Positions 1-11,945 of a stretch of 64,000 nucleotides of DNA are shown piece after piece. Origin of the DNA: Saxidomus purpurata (lineage: Eukaryota > Mollusca > Bivalvia > Venerida > Veneridae); assembly GCA_022818135.1 (NCBI GenBank), contig JAFMSR010000012.1, forward strand, positions 6,883,358-6,947,357. Direction: 5' to 3'. The translations under genes and the position numbers were made by a program. The notes beneath the pieces were generated by a model. That model made no database searches. It had not been told where the DNA came from and saw only the letters and a list, made by a program, of their open reading frames with translations. Within the stretch, counting starts at the first letter, position 1. Each line of letters starts with the position of its first letter.

Positions 1-225
1 AGTTGCAGTAGCTGGCAGTAGCAGTAGCAAAAACGTGAAGTTGGCAGTAGCAGTAGCTGGCAGTAGCAGTATCAAAACGTGAAGTTGGCAGAAGCTGTAG
101 TTAGAAGTAGCAATTGTAAATACTTTAAGTTGGTAGTTGCAATAGCTGGCAGTAGCAGAAACGTTAAGTTGCAGTAGCTGACAGCTGCAATAGAAAAATG
201 TTAAGTTGGCAAAAGCTGCCGTCGT
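1..225. repeat. Degenerate minisatellite, about 44-bp unit
   Basis: About five units of a purine-rich repeat made of CAGTAG, CTGGCAGTAG and AACGTGAAGTTGG blocks. The anchor CGTGAAG/CTTTAAG/CGTTAAG recurs at about 34, 78, 123, 162 and 199, so the spacing is 44-45 bases in the first units and 37-39 in the last, more decayed ones. The array is cut by the window edge. No coding frame runs through it. Confidence 0.85.
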
Positions 226-691
226 TTTTTTGTTTTCATAGTCTATATTGTTCGTACGTAAATGAGCCCAGAAAATTTGTGATACGGGATTGGTCATTGC
301 TTCTTGCCTAACAGTGACCGAAAATATGTCTTGTGATGGTTCTGTTCCTGTTTAATTTCCGCCATACTTTATGGGGAATGGGATATAACTTGTTTGTCTG
401 TACATGTGTTCACATTTTGCTGGCACTATATAAACAGATGGAAACACGTATTCACCTTATACACATAGCCTAAATTCAAGGCGCAAAATAGATTAAATCA
501 AATTTCGTCATTTGAGTCTACAGTACTGTAAGCACACGTCACGCCCTGCTGTTCAGCAACGAACATCGTATTGTTTTTACATTTGGCACTTTATGCGTTG
601 TCATCTTTATAACTTCAGTGGGCATGTTTATATAGTAAGAAAAATGTCCAAATGTTGCTGAAGAACGCATGGTGCGTTTTTACCTATTAAC
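226..691. other. No gene seen
   Basis: AT-rich single-copy-looking sequence. I see no exon-like reading frame, RNA gene or repeat structure here. Confidence 0.5.
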
Positions 692-930
692 CTTAATGGG
701 TTTCGAAGCCCAGTGGTAGCGCGTTCGTCTTTGCATAGAAGGGTTTCGCGTTCGATTCCCACCAAAGCCTTGAGGTAGTGTCCTTAGGCAAGACACACAT
801 TATTCCACATTGCCTCTCTCTATCTCTCTTCGAGGTTGATCTGGAATGAGTCTCAAGAACGATTAATCTAAGCTGTAAGAATTTCTCGATCGAGAATAAG
901 TAAATAAGTATAAATAAAAAAGGAGATTGA
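692..930 (+). mobile_element. tRNA-derived SINE, family 1, older copy
   Basis: The head resembles a tRNA, with an A-box-like CAGTGGTAGCGCG and a B-box-like CGTTCGATTCCC. The body shares TAGTGTCCTTAGGCA, TTGCCTCTCTCT, CTTCGAGGTTGAT and CTGGAATGAGTCTC with the well-preserved copy at 41041-41272. Both copies end in ATCGAGAATAA followed by TAAATAAGTATAAA. This copy has point changes in the A box and no obvious target duplication, so it is probably the older of the two. The reading frames on both strands are incidental. SINEs of this layout are non-autonomous, transcribed by RNA polymerase III, and moved by a partner LINE. Confidence 0.85.
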
Positions 931-1477
931 TGTGTTGGGAGGGGGAGCGGGACAGGAAGTGGTGGCAAAAGCGTCATAATATAGTGGAACAAAATAATCA
1001 TACAATACAGAAGCAATGTGAGCAGTTTAAGCAAAATGAAAGTTTAAAGGGTTCTTTAAACAGTGAAATTTTGGTGTATAATGAGGAGTTTACAAAAACC
1101 CCCTCTAGAAAACCCATAACTTTTGAAATAGGGACTGTAACCATTCTTTGTGTTTTCAACAATTCGAACGAATGACACATAAGCATTTACTTACTTACAT
1201 ACATACCTTTTCGTCCTCGACAACAAAAGAAACATGTCTTATTCCGCCATTTTGAACGCATGTAATGCCCCCCACCCACCGGGAATGATGTTGCTTAAAA
1301 CGGGATTTCGTCTCGTGAATTAAATTGTGTTTCTTTAAGTAGTATTGAACTTGGCTTAAGAAAATATCGGTAAAGTGATCTATACTTGGATCATTTTTAT
1401 TACCCCATTTTTTTTAAGAAATGGTGAGTTATCCTACTCGCTTCCGCGTCAGCTTTGGCGTTGACGTCACATTTTCG
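931..1477. other. No gene seen
   Basis: No supported feature. The short frames near 930-1190 continue out of the SINE tail and have no recognisable protein character. Confidence 0.45.
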
Positions 1478-1925
1478 TAAAGTTTATCGTACCATCCTAT
1501 TTTATTTCAAAACTATTTGCTTTGAAACTTACAATACTTTTTTATCATCATTACCTCCAGCAACAGCCAAGAGTATATAACTCTATCAAGGTTCCTTAAA
1601 AAGTGCATTCAACTTTGTTAAGTTTTTCGTACCACCCAACTTTATTTCAAAACCATTATGCATTGAATCTGGGTAAAATCCACTCTGTCAAGATGACAGT
1701 AAAGATTTTATACTACACGTCAGTGTAAAGTTTTTATACAACAAGCCAGTCCGTAGATGTGATGTTGTGTCAGTTTCTGCTTGTTCAACTAGAAGCTTTC
1801 GGACCGATTCGCACCTAAGTTAACTCTTACCTTAGTCATCTCGTACCCTAATTGGTCAATTCGTACGGATCCAAAAGTCAACTCGTGCCCTTTGAAGTCA
1901 ACTCGTACCATCTATTTCAAAACTT
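1478..1925. repeat. Degenerate short tandem/dispersed modules
   Basis: Two related blocks (about 1478-1530 and 1618-1670) share the layout GTTTATCGTACCA, then TTATTTCAAAACTATT, then a TGCTTTGAA-like end. Between 1808 and 1925 a shorter module of the form AAGTCAACTCGTACC recurs about five times at 20-25 base spacing. It ends in ATCTATTTCAAAAC, which ties it to the first two blocks. It looks like a decayed minisatellite-bearing element. No coding potential is seen. Confidence 0.6.
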
Positions 1926-3954
1926 CAGTTTTATCCAGGAACAAATGGGACTGACTGGTATGTATTTAAAGGTGGGGACATAAGGAATATATCACGACAT
2001 CATGATTGAAATCGTGGTTATAATATTGATCAAGTTGATTTTTTTTTTTTTTTTGGTGTATATTTATTTGCATGTCTAGATAGGTGTTTATAGACTAATT
2101 TGCGCCAAAAGTAAGCGTTTCCTTCATGTGAACACAGTGGTGCAGGTGCTATTTTCTCAAAAAACGAGAGAAGGTGTGGCGGCAAATATCTTAATACTGT
2201 GATTATAACAATTTATTAAAGGTAATCATAACTTGTTAGTTCAGTGCGGCGATAAAACGAATACATTAGTCAAACAACGCAAGTTAGAATGGGTCTCCTT
2301 GAATTCCTTTGTGGCCATGCCTTAACATCAACCATCACCCATTTCCAAAATATATACATGACAGTTTTGTTTGTTGTTTTTTCCTGTTTAGACTATGCCC
2401 GTCAGAGATAAAATGTGCAGCAACGGTGGATGAAAATTCTGGGTCATTAAAATTACAAATTAAAACGATGGCTACCCATAATTTTGAGACTGCTTGAATG
2501 TGTAGTTTGTCCTACGTATTGCATGCTACATTTTTTGCATGTTATAAGGTAGATTACATTTTTGGTTTTGCAGTCTATAATTATTATGATGTAATTCGTA
2601 AGTTTCTCCGGTAACACTGCTACAAATATAATATTAGAACAGTGCTAACAACGAGATCTATTACAACTGTGAGACAAACGCGTGAGACAAACGCGTCTCA
2701 TGAAAATCATGAGTTCTAAAGGCAGAACTAACAAGGAAGTCCGTTATATTCTTAGGACATTTGTATGCCAATACTGGTTTGTAATTCTCATAAACTGACT
2801 GGACATTTTTATCTTTAGATAAATGCAGCAAATCCAAGTATTGGATATATTAAGCAAAGATGGATCGAATTGACCAGTGAATGGTATAACATGTTTGTTT
2901 TCTTTCTTGTAACATTCTAAAGCGTCATTCTGTGACATTTGACTCACTGCTTCAAAAACAGTGTTGATAACTGTTTCCGGATTACCCATATCCAAGAAGT
3001 AATCATGGAACCCGACTTTGCAAAAAGATATAATTTACTTAAGAAATAATCTATGGCTTGGAGTGCCATTTCGAAAGATTATTTCGAGTCGGAAGGAGCT
3101 ACTTCCATGTCCGAAACTCCGCCTTCTTTTCCGAGTGCTTTAATCATATTAATGCACTCGAATTGACTATAGAAAATATACCATAGGCATATTAGAATTT
3201 ACATTACTTGAGCATACTTTTATGCTCAAGAAACTTTAATAAGCACGGTACCAGTTACGTTAGATAGAGGCAGGAAGAGCAGTTGTATCATCGCCACAGT
3301 ATTTCACAATTATTTAACCGATATCATCTATCCCTGCAAATGTGTTAGAGTAACTTTCTTCACTTCAAACGATGTGTTGCATTTAATATTGAAAAACAAG
3401 AAAGTTAGAGTTTCTTTTATAAATGTTTTTTTTTTCTTCTCAATATTAAAAAAATTTACACTGTGTTTATTAAGCTCATTTACAATATTTAATTTTCACG
3501 ATACATAAATTATCTTTCCCAGTGTTTGAAACAGTAACTGTGTTTCCAAAGGAAATTAGAATTTTTTTATCTGAATTGCAATATTGTAGAAATTCTTTTT
3601 ACTTTGTTTGATCATATTAGCTACCTTATAAAGTTGATTTTTATATTCATCGAAATTCCAACATTTTGAAGCTGTGTATGAAATGCAATCCTCTCAACCT
3701 TTATTTGGACATGCTTTAACACTACAGTATTAAGGAAAGCATAGAAAAAGTATGTTTAAGTGTGGAAGTGGCTAAATTAGAACTGAATAATTGTTTATAT
3801 TTTATTAAACTGTATCTAACAGTCTTCTGTGCAGCTTTTCTACATTTTACAGTTCGACTTATATTCGTAAAGCATACTGAAGAATGATCACTGATAGAGT
3901 AAAATGGCGTAAGAATGTCACAAAATAAAGTGTTTCTTTACAGTTCATTTTAGT
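1926..3954. other. No gene seen; small direct duplication at 2672-2698
   Basis: AT-rich sequence with a T run at 2039-2054. A 13-bp perfect tandem pair (GTGAGACAAACGC) lies near 2672-2697 and is followed by a short inverted ATGA...TCATGA region. No exon-like frame was recognised. Confidence 0.45.
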
Positions 3955-4395
3955 CACATTTGTGCCAAAGTGAACTATTAGGATTGATCATCGCCCTGCG
4001 TCCGTCGTACGTTCGTAAATTGTTTTCTTCAAACGACACCTCTGAAACCACAAAGAAGAAACTTGGCAGGGGTGTTTCTTGCGTAAAGCCCTCTCATAGT
4101 TGTTCAAATAATTCCATTCCATGCCGAACAATGGTTGCCATGGTAACAGAAAGGAATTGTTTTAAAACCTTCTTCTTGAGAACAAGAAGGCCTATAGCTT
4201 AGATATTTGGTATGTGGCATAACCTAATGGACCTCTACCAAGATTGTTCAGATTGACCCCCGGGTCAAAATTTATCCCTCCCGGGGGTCACTTGTTTTTA
4301 TAAAGGGTTATGTAGGAAAAACTTTAAAAATCTTTATCTCTGAAACCACAAGGCCTAGAGTTTTAGATATTTAGCATGAGGCATTGCAGGTACCA
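3955..4395 (+). repeat. Dispersed tandem-module repeat, copy 1
   Basis: Shares an ordered series of blocks with 14985-15895 and 35300-36296: a CCGTCCG/CGTACGT-rich start, CTCTGAAACCACAA, AACTTGGCAGG, AATAATTCCATTCCATGC, CATGGTAACAGAAAGGAA, ACCTCTACCAAGATTGTT, GGGGGTCACTTG and TTAGATATTTAGCATGAGGC. The CTCTGAAACCACAAG to GGTCACTTG section recurs inside single copies with a period of roughly 150-190 bases. Copy 1 ends abruptly at the SINE that begins near 4396. No protein is encoded. Confidence 0.8.
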
Positions 4396-4622
4396 GAACC
4401 TAGCTCTTTTTACGAATAGAACACTTGGTTCTTTTACATGCCCGGTGTATAGCACCGATACACGCGAGACTACCTCTGGGATTCTCTCTAGATGGCCGGG
4501 AAACTCTGAAAAGCCTTTCCGAAATTTCCAGTGCGCTGGTCTTGAGTCGAACCGATGACCTCTGGACTGGTAGTCCAGAGCGTTAAACACTCGATCACTG
4601 CGCCACCCTTAACCACTTGACC
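4396..4622 (-). mobile_element. tRNA-derived SINE, family 3, minus strand
   Basis: Reading the minus strand from about 4622, the head contains GGCGCAGTGATCGAGTG (A-box-like), an anticodon-arm-like hairpin TCTGGACTACCAGTCCAGA and a B-box-like TCGGTTCGACTC. The following CACTGGAAATTTC...CAGAGTTTCCCGG body matches the copy at 35113-35226. It sits directly after the dispersed repeat, so it probably inserted into it. It could be mistaken for a tRNA gene, but the acceptor stem and T-arm do not pair properly. Confidence 0.75.
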
Positions 4623-4625
4623 ACC

Positions 4626-7600
4626 GGGCTAAAACAAACTTACTACAAACACGACCATAAATGTACTTTCTATTTAGAGCCCAACTAACTGTCAATTCCG
4701 CCGGTGATATATATCATTCTTAGTCATAATTTATATAACTTCGGGCCTTTAGTCACTATCAGCAACCTTTATTTAATCTGATTATATAATTCTAAACATC
4801 TTTTAATATTCTGATATTGTCTTATTTTTGTAACAGAAAAGTGTCTTGAAATACACTTAACCGATTTAGAAACGCGAAGATTTCCACTGTTGAACGCTAT
4901 TGTTTTTATTTCTGTATAAGTCATTTTTTGCGATGAATTATTGAAACTTTTACAAGAATTCAATTTTATATTGTTTTTGTTATGTATGAAATTTGAATAA
5001 ATTTGAAACACGATAACACAGTGTTAAAATAAATATTTTGCCACTTTTGCGTTTCTAAACCGATTGAGTGTATAATAAAATATTCTGCAAAATTTAGTAT
5101 ATTATCTTTTTTTACATTTTCTTAAGTGTTTTCAGCTGTTAATTAACAATCGACAACTCCATATTTTTTTAATAATTTTGAAATATGCATATCTGAATAA
5201 AAACCGGCATAATGAGAAAAGTTATAAATGTTTTAGAAATCAGTCGAATATTAATGCACTTCAATGTAAGAAATATTTAAAAGTATAACCAGTAGTTTGA
5301 ACCTTTTTGTTTCAAAACAATGATACATGCATATTGCACATTACCATACTCCTGCTTAAATACTTTAGAATCTCATAAATAATTACATTTTAACCACGAT
5401 TGTGATAATATAAAAACAAAACAAGCAGTCTCGTTGTATCTTGTTTCTTTGCGTAAGAACGTGCTCATAGAGCTCTTTATACAATGAAGACGACACAGAA
5501 AATATGATAAAAGACTGGAAGCCATTTTCCTGCACCTCGTTCCACCCACTTTCATCAGTATTTTTACAAGCGTAATAATAATTGACACATGCTCTGTAAG
5601 AAGATTATTATTCGATCGAGTATTTTCATTATAAACAGATTTTGTAGTCAGAAGTTCTTAGCAAGATCTGCTTAGTTTCGCAATGGTTCGTTTTTCCCTG
5701 TTGAAACTAGTGAGTGGAGGCAATTTTCTACAATTGATCACGATCTATCATTTTTGGCCAAGTGGGATAATTGTTATTATTTCTAGGCGGAGAAAGTATT
5801 TCACCGTGTTTTCATCATATACAAAATTATTAGTAAATCAACATTGTAATCGCTCAATAATAACCAGGCAAAGTTTTGTTAAGATCAGTGTATTTGCAAA
5901 GAAAACTTGTACATATTTATGTTCAAACAATCTTCCAAAGCAAACTTTGCTTACATTCTCCCGTGCTTTGTTGTTAAAATCAACAAAGTCAACTATAAAG
6001 TCCTGAAGAATTGGCTTACGGTGACCAGTGCTAAATGCGTACGGTGTGTAACACAACATTCTCTTGGTATACACAAAGCGATGGAACTGTTTGCCTTCTT
6101 ATTTGGATTTTTACAAAAAATTTGAAAATTTTGTGACTTCAGTTTGAAATAATTTGTGTCAAAAGTTTGATAATACATTACAATACAATAATTGGAGGAA
6201 TAAAAGATCACGGCTATTTTGGTGAAATGTACATTACGTAGTCCGGCGAATTTTATTATTTGGTATGATCGGTATGCTCATCTGCATGTCAATTCAAATA
6301 AATTCTCAAATTTTAAATGCTAATTAAACAAACATGATCGTTTATCAGACCGCAGATAGACCGTCTCCTCCGCATTATACACTCCAACAGGCAGTATCGC
6401 ACTCGTTCGTATTTTGTCTGGGTGGTCAGACGCTTGTACTAAATAAATTGAATCTAATTCGGAAATTTTGACATGGCAGCAATGATTGACGTATACTGGA
6501 AATATGTCCATCGCAAAATAGCCGCAAAGCAGAAAGTTGAAAGCTGCCGTGAAATTGTTTGTGTAAGATTTCTCCGTCTTTCTCACACAGGTGTTTTTGA
6601 GAGATAATTTTTCATCAGTTTTTCGCTCAGTGAAATTGTTAAAACCGCCTATATGGACTACATTTTGCCGACAAGACAAAGAAAGGTAGTCGCTGTTGGC
6701 TTTTCTATAATGTATAAATGCACTTCGTTACTAAAAATGAACCCTTTTTTGTTGCTTTTATATCACCCCGTATTGAAATAGGTATTTCGCATTGATAGAG
6801 CTTTATTATTCCGCCAATTACTGAAGCTCTGATATTGTTTACTCAATTAATATTTTATAACTTTGTTAGGTATTGGCAATATCAAATCATTCAGCGCAAA
6901 AATATAAGATATATATATACTAATAGTTACACCAAAGTCAACACTTGTTAGAATCTTTCATCTAGAACAGATATGGATAAAACCTCAGGAGCCCACATTG
7001 ACTCATTGTATTTTCTGGCAGATAGAAAGTAATATTCTGTGAACATGTGAGAAACATTTTCATCAACTTTGGCTTAATTGGACTCATTTGCGCCAAAATA
7101 ATTGGTCCCGCGCGAAGATCAATTATTGGCATTGACTAAACATCGAACACGTAATCATTGTCGTCTTCGGCACGGTAAGCGCGTAAAATGTTCTCTTATA
7201 ACACGTGGTTATGCGTTTAACGTGTTTCGTTTTCTTCCGCTGGGAAAAACTGACCCCTTGGGATATTTTGTGCAGGGAATAGAATGAGAATTTCGCTGCG
7301 GATCATTAAAATCCTGCTGCGGAGATGAGAGGTGTAATAATCACCAACTGATAAACTTTACTCACTTAACATCGTTTACACTCATCTTTCTTAATAGAGG
7401 ATAAAACATTCAAATACATTTTTATCTTCACAGTTCCCGGAGACCTCAAATCGAGCGGTAGACTAAAGACATAACTTGGCAGTCCTATTCCCTGATGGGA
7501 ATATAGAAAAAGAAGAAGTGTATTTGCTAACAAGAGTTATAAGCAAAACATTTACATCAAATAATGTGTATGCATACTAATATGTGCATGGTATGATGGC

Positions 7601-8326
7601 GACCATATATCGAGATAGCATGCATTTATTATTTTTAGTGTTATTATTAGTAGTAGTATTTTCTAGTGACATCTAGGTAAGCTTTTAAAGATATTATAGA
7701 AATATTTATTTCTAATTTATTTGCCACAAACTTTTAGAATTTCAGTCAAATTTGAAATACATGCCACCTCGGCACCCCAGAATACATACACTGAGTTACA
7801 TGACTGGTAGAATTCGTATTTATGCTTTACTTATTAAACTTTTCCAGGAACAATATGCATCACCAACAACATTATTGAAATATCAAAACAACGCACAATG
7901 TAAATGAAAAATTCTTTCACAAATATTTGTGCACACAATGGAAATAGGAAAGCCTCGTCCAATCATAACCTGAATTCATTTAAAAAGTCAACGAAAAAGC
8001 ATGTATTAATTAAATAGATAAAACTACAGAACTGTATACTAGACTTTAATGTATATACAAATTTTATCCTAGCACGAGAATATACAATCAACACATTTAA
8101 ACGAAGGTCACTGAAAGAAACTAGTAAGGTCACGACAGACAGGTTTTTTTACATTAGGACATTGGACATTATTTTTACAGTAGGACATTATTTTTCTATT
8201 TTCCCTTTGGTGGAATGGTCGTTTTTTTTCCAGAGACGAACATTGACACGTGTTTTAACGGTTGCTATTAATATATATATATACGTGAAAAATTCAAAAA
8301 CATGTGCCGGAAAAAGATAAATATAT
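4626..8326. other. Gene-free AT-rich stretch
   Basis: None of the many short reading frames here shows a recognisable domain, splice-flanked exon pattern or conserved motif. No extended repeat was noticed apart from A/T runs and a short TA repeat near 8270-8282. Confidence 0.4.
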
Positions 8327-8476
8327 TAAAAGATAAAAACACAGTCCATGAAATAATTAAGTTATTATTTGCCAACCGGCGAATTTTGACGCCATATTTG
8401 CCCTGATGAGCATGAAAGCGAAACCGGTTGGCAAATAATAACTTAATTATCTCATGGACTGTGTTTTTATCTTTTA
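8327..8476. mobile_element. 150-bp foldback (MITE-like) element
   Basis: Two 53-base arms (8327-8379 and 8424-8476) are inverted complements with a single mismatch seen by eye (A versus G at the ATGA(A/G)ATAATT block). They are separated by a 44-base loop. The outer arm end is TAAAAGATAAAAACACAG and the inner end is TTTGCCAACCGG. The element lies between TA-rich tracts (TATATTAA on the left, TTATATATAT on the right), consistent with insertion into a TA repeat. It has no coding capacity. The high arm identity suggests recent origin or gene conversion between the arms. Confidence 0.9.
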
Positions 8477-9540
8477 TTATATATATATATATATAATTAT
8501 ATCAGTGAGTGATTGTCTAAATGTGATACAACTGGTTTTTTTCATAGATAAATACAAAGTGTATAAATGTGTAATGTTATACTTTAATTGATAAGTTAAG
8601 AAATTGTTAGAGAGGGCCATGTTTTAACTTGGGTATGTGGGTATGGATATAATCTTCATTCCTTCTGTAACTATTATGATTATTACTTATTATCTAATAT
8701 TATTATTATTATCATGATTATTATTAATATCAATAATTATCTTTTGCCGATATAATGCAGCGTCCTTGTATTGCTGTGTTCGGGTTAAAATAAGAAAACA
8801 GAACAAAACAAAACATTCACCATGATGACGAAGAAATTGCGTACACTCTTTCAACTACAACATAATTTTCGTGTTTTTTTTTTTAATTAGAAAGGCTGTT
8901 CTACTACTTCCTTCGATCGGGAACAACTACAAAAGAACCTGTCCAAGTAAAAAATAATGCAGTAATTGTTCGATCCCCGCTAACGGTCACACTGTGGCAG
9001 TTGTGTACCATTAAAGAGATCTTATAATGTGAGCTATCTACCAAGAACAAAAATGCTGAAGTTTAGGTACACTGTAAATTTGTTTTTCAGCACGTTTATG
9101 ATTTTGTCAGTTTTAAGTCTTGCGCTAGAAATATCTCGAGAAAAAGTGTGTCTACACAAATTACATTTAGTTCATACAAATATAATATTACTTAATACCA
9201 TTCAGTCTGTCTCGGACATCTAGCCATTAAATTAATGTATTTCCTTATGAATTCATCCTGCCCACCCGATAGAAAAATTGCGAAATCATTGAAGAGAATA
9301 ATTTTTCTTACAAATAAAAGTAAGTGGGTACTCCAGGCTATATATTCATAGCATGATTAGTACATTTCGAGGGTCACTTGAAATTCATACATGGTGTTCC
9401 AGGATCACCTCCGGCACTTTGGTTTATTTTCCAACTGTTTACTCCATTTAATTTATTCTATTGACACCTTTCGCAAACTTTGACAATTAATTTGTACGCT
9501 CTTCAACGCTTCCTTCGCCAATATTTTTCAACAGAAGTAC
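8477..9540. other. No gene seen; TA and ATT microsatellites
   Basis: Contains a (TA)n tract at about 8477-8496 and an impure ATT tract at about 8693-8732, then ordinary AT-rich sequence upstream of FoxC. Any distal FoxC promoter elements here cannot be told from background. Confidence 0.45.
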
Positions 9541-9576
9541 GGTTATATCGCTGATACAATCATCTGCTCAAACACT

Positions 9577-9691
9577 ATTGGTCTATCTCTCCGCGTAGGC
9601 GTGGCCCACGTCTGAAGAAATTTTCATCCGAGTGATTTTGACGAAATACTGCTTGTCTAAAAAGTCTGGATGCGTATAATTCACTTATAAA
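9577..9691 (+). promoter_or_regulatory. Candidate FoxC core promoter
   Basis: Upstream of the FoxC start there is an inverted CCAAT box (ATTGG, 9577-9581), a GC-rich KLF/EGR-like GGCGTGGCC next to a CACGTC (about 9598-9611), and a TATAAA at 9686-9691. A start site near 9715-9720 would give a 5' untranslated region of about 55 bases containing one upstream ATG. The order and spacing are plausible, but each motif also occurs by chance in AT-rich DNA, so this is inference. Confidence 0.4.
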
Positions 9692-9736
9692 CACATTTAA
9701 CTGGAGAACAAACTTTTGTGGAAGATTTAAAATAAA

Positions 9737-9775
9737 ATGTTCTTGCTGTTGTGTAAAGTTTACTCAAACAAATGA
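9737..9775 (+). promoter_or_regulatory. 12-codon upstream ORF overlapping the FoxC start
   Basis: An ATG at 9737 opens a 12-codon frame (peptide [12 protein letters not shown]) that ends at the TGA at 9773-9775. This stop overlaps the FoxC initiation codon at 9772-9774 as ATGA. If transcription starts at or before the predicted TSS, ribosomes translating the small frame would terminate exactly on the FoxC start. That arrangement can reduce or couple translation of the main frame. Whether it is used is unknown. Confidence 0.35.
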
Positions 9776-11340
9776 TTGGAAAAAGTGAAAAGGATAGTTT
9801 TGTTGGAAATTTCCTTGACATGCAGCACAGTGGACTAACACATCGGTACCCGGGCATGTCGCCGGGAATGTCAGGAATCGCGAACTCTTCTTCACTGAGT
9901 ATGATGCCGTCATTATTCGGAGATAACAACTATTACCGGCACGCCGGCTACGGAAGTATGACAGTTGGTAGTATGGGAATGTACGCCGGCCCAGCGGCCG
10001 ACCAGTATTCTATGACCCGACACACAGCTTACTCGCCATACGGTCCACCTCACCACAGCACGAAGGACATGGTTAAACCGCCATACAGTTATATAGCTTT
10101 AATCGCAATGGCAGTGCAGGCACAACCTGACAAGAAAGTGACATTAAACGGAATTTATCAATTTATCATGGACCGATTTCCATTTTACAGAGAAAACAAA
10201 CAAGGTTGGCAAAACAGCATACGTCATAATTTATCTCTAAACGAATGTTTTGTCAAAGTTCCCAGGGATGATAAGAAACCAGGAAAAGGCTCATACTGGA
10301 CTTTACATCCGGACAGTTATAATATGTTCGATAACGGAAGTTACCTGCGCCGACGTCGGAGATTCAAACGACCGAACACAGAGAAAGATGAAGCGGAGGA
10401 TGGCGGCGAAACGAGAACAAAGAATGATTCGGATGTGGACGACGACGGAAATGCTGTAAAAACGACGAGCAAAGGGGAAACAAAATTTTCTAAAGAAAAC
10501 CAAACGAAACAAGAAAACGATTTTAAACCAATTTTTAGCAATAAGCAATATGCACTTGACAGAATACCGTCGGCTAAAATTGAACATGGTGAAAGTTCCA
10601 AACCTGAGTGTGTGTCCAGGATACAATCTAGTCCAAACGCATTACCTCTACCAGCGGAACCCGTGGTGAATGATTCGCCGGTTTCGTCTTTTTCTGTAGA
10701 GAATCTTATGACAAACCATATAACCGACATTTCCCCGACGAACTCTTTTCTGAGCGGACGGAGTGCGACTCATTTACTTTCACCACCGATGTTACAATGT
10801 TATTCACGTCCGACGGATGTGTACAGGGGTTCTTGTGTTTCATCAGCCACTGGTAACTATGGATACGCGAACAGTTTGGGTACTCAAACATTATTTCAAT
10901 CTTCAAGCGGAATATGTAGTCCATCAATGCGATCCCCGGTGGGAAACTCATTGACTCCAAATGAAGAAGGATCCAGCGGCAGTGCCGGGAATTCTCCACA
11001 TGCGACGCCAGCGCCGGCGCATGGGAATAGTCATTCAAATCTACCTCAAGGAAACGGACTGATTTCATCTATGTTTAGTGGCTCTCAAGGTAGCCAACCT
11101 TACTCACGTGGGAATTCTTGGTATATGCCACCCGCTGCAGATTTTAACCATCATGGTGCCGAGTTTGCAGCGGCATCTGCACCTTTTGCAAATATGAGAG
11201 ACATGTTTGACTCCCAGCGCATCCTAAGTAACCAAAGTCAGAGTTCTTCCTCAGCGGCAGCTTCTAGTTGTCAACTTGCTGCATTTAGAACAACCTTTAA
11301 GAACGCCTCGCAGTATCCGTGTGATTATGGAAAGTTTTGA
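9772..11340 (+). CDS. FoxC: Forkhead box C transcription factor, complete single exon
   Basis: Nuclear DNA-binding transcription factor of 522 aa; FoxC members pattern mesoderm in other animals. The forkhead domain lies at about residues 101-195: it opens [14 protein letters not shown], carries recognition helix [15 protein letters not shown] at 146-160, and ends in the basic wing run [10 protein letters not shown]. FoxC, rather than another Fox class, is indicated outside the domain. The N-terminal [19 protein letters not shown] and [15 protein letters not shown] blocks and KDMVKPP correspond to the vertebrate FOXC N-terminus. FSVENLMT (307-314) matches the eh1-like FSVDNIMT motif. The C-terminal [36 protein letters not shown] and final CDYGKF match the FOXC tail. 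The start is secure: an in-frame TAA lies at 9754-9756 and no in-frame ATG lies between. It has no intron, as is usual for FoxC. The acidic/Asn-rich and Ser/Ala-rich linkers are low complexity. No other Fox cluster gene (FoxF, FoxL1, FoxQ1) is in the window. Confidence 0.96.
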   Translation: MIGKSEKDSFVGNFLDMQHSGLTHRYPGMSPGMSGIANSSSLSMMPSLFGDNNYYRHAGYGSMTVGSMGMYAGPAADQYSMTRHTAYSPYGPPHHSTKDMVKPPYSYIALIAMAVQAQPDKKVTLNGIYQFIMDRFPFYRENKQGWQNSIRHNLSLNECFVKVPRDDKKPGKGSYWTLHPDSYNMFDNGSYLRRRRRFKRPNTEKDEAEDGGETRTKNDSDVDDDGNAVKTTSKGETKFSKENQTKQENDFKPIFSNKQYALDRIPSAKIEHGESSKPECVSRIQSSPNALPLPAEPVVNDSPVSSFSVENLMTNHITDISPTNSFLSGRSATHLLSPPMLQCYSRPTDVYRGSCVSSATGNYGYANSLGTQTLFQSSSGICSPSMRSPVGNSLTPNEEGSSGSAGNSPHATPAPAHGNSHSNLPQGNGLISSMFSGSQGSQPYSRGNSWYMPPAADFNHHGAEFAAASAPFANMRDMFDSQRILSNQSQSSSSAAASSCQLAAFRTTFKNASQYPCDYGKF

Positions 11341-11945
11341 TTAACATTTCTTCAAGTACTTAACAAAACTACCACGTTGACAACGCATTTAAAAATAATG
11401 AGTAAATTTTGGTTGATTTGAAGGAATATAAAATTGTGCCACACCGAAATGTTTATTTTCTTTTAAGGATTATTATATTGATGTTAGACTCGGACACTTC
11501 AGTGGACGACAGTGCTTATAATTTATGTATATCTTTATTTCTGTGGATCTGTGCTGAGATGTGTGTGTGTGTGTGTGTGGCTTGCTACATCTGCGAACAC
11601 ATGTATTGTTCATTTTTAAGCCATTATCTAATTCCTGTAGTGAATATGTCTTGTTGTTTCCTAACTTACCTTAAAAGTAACGATCAATTATTATTGTATT
11701 TAAAGGCTGTTCAAAATGGTTTTCATTATAAACTCTTGAGTTTTATGTTCATCCGAGGAGACAAATTTTAAAATTCAATAATAGAAATTATTTATTCTCG
11801 AAGATTTGCATGCTTCGGACACGATTCGTGTATTTATATTTTACTAATTTAATCGTATACAATTTTGAAAATCAAAGTTATTTTCATAAGTGTGCATGTA
11901 CGGTTCCCAGAGATTAATTTTCAATAAAATAAAAAATGTAAAAAT
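11341..11945 (+). other. FoxC 3' UTR with polyadenylation signal
   Basis: After the TGA at 11338-11340 the sequence is AT-rich and includes a (TG)n tract at about 11560-11578. A strong signal AATAAA lies at 11923-11928, embedded in AATAAAATAAAAAA. Cleavage some 15-30 bases later would give a 3' UTR of about 600 bases. The reading frame at 11409-11771 lies within this UTR and is not supported as a gene. Confidence 0.55.

Noticed and set aside
4530..4622. Possible tRNA gene on the minus strand
   Set aside because: The A and B boxes and an anticodon-like hairpin are present, but no seven-pair acceptor stem forms and the unit continues into a SINE body shared with 35.1 kb.
6320..6679. 119-codon minus-strand frame
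   Set aside because: No domain, signal peptide or homology was recognised. The composition is like the surrounding non-coding DNA.
10303..11068. Antisense and alternative-frame ORFs within FoxC
   Set aside because: They are shadows of the FoxC coding sequence. The FoxC frame carries all recognised family motifs.
11409..11771. 120-codon frame just downstream of FoxC
   Set aside because: It lies within the probable 3' UTR, includes a TG microsatellite read as Cys/Val, and has no recognisable domain.
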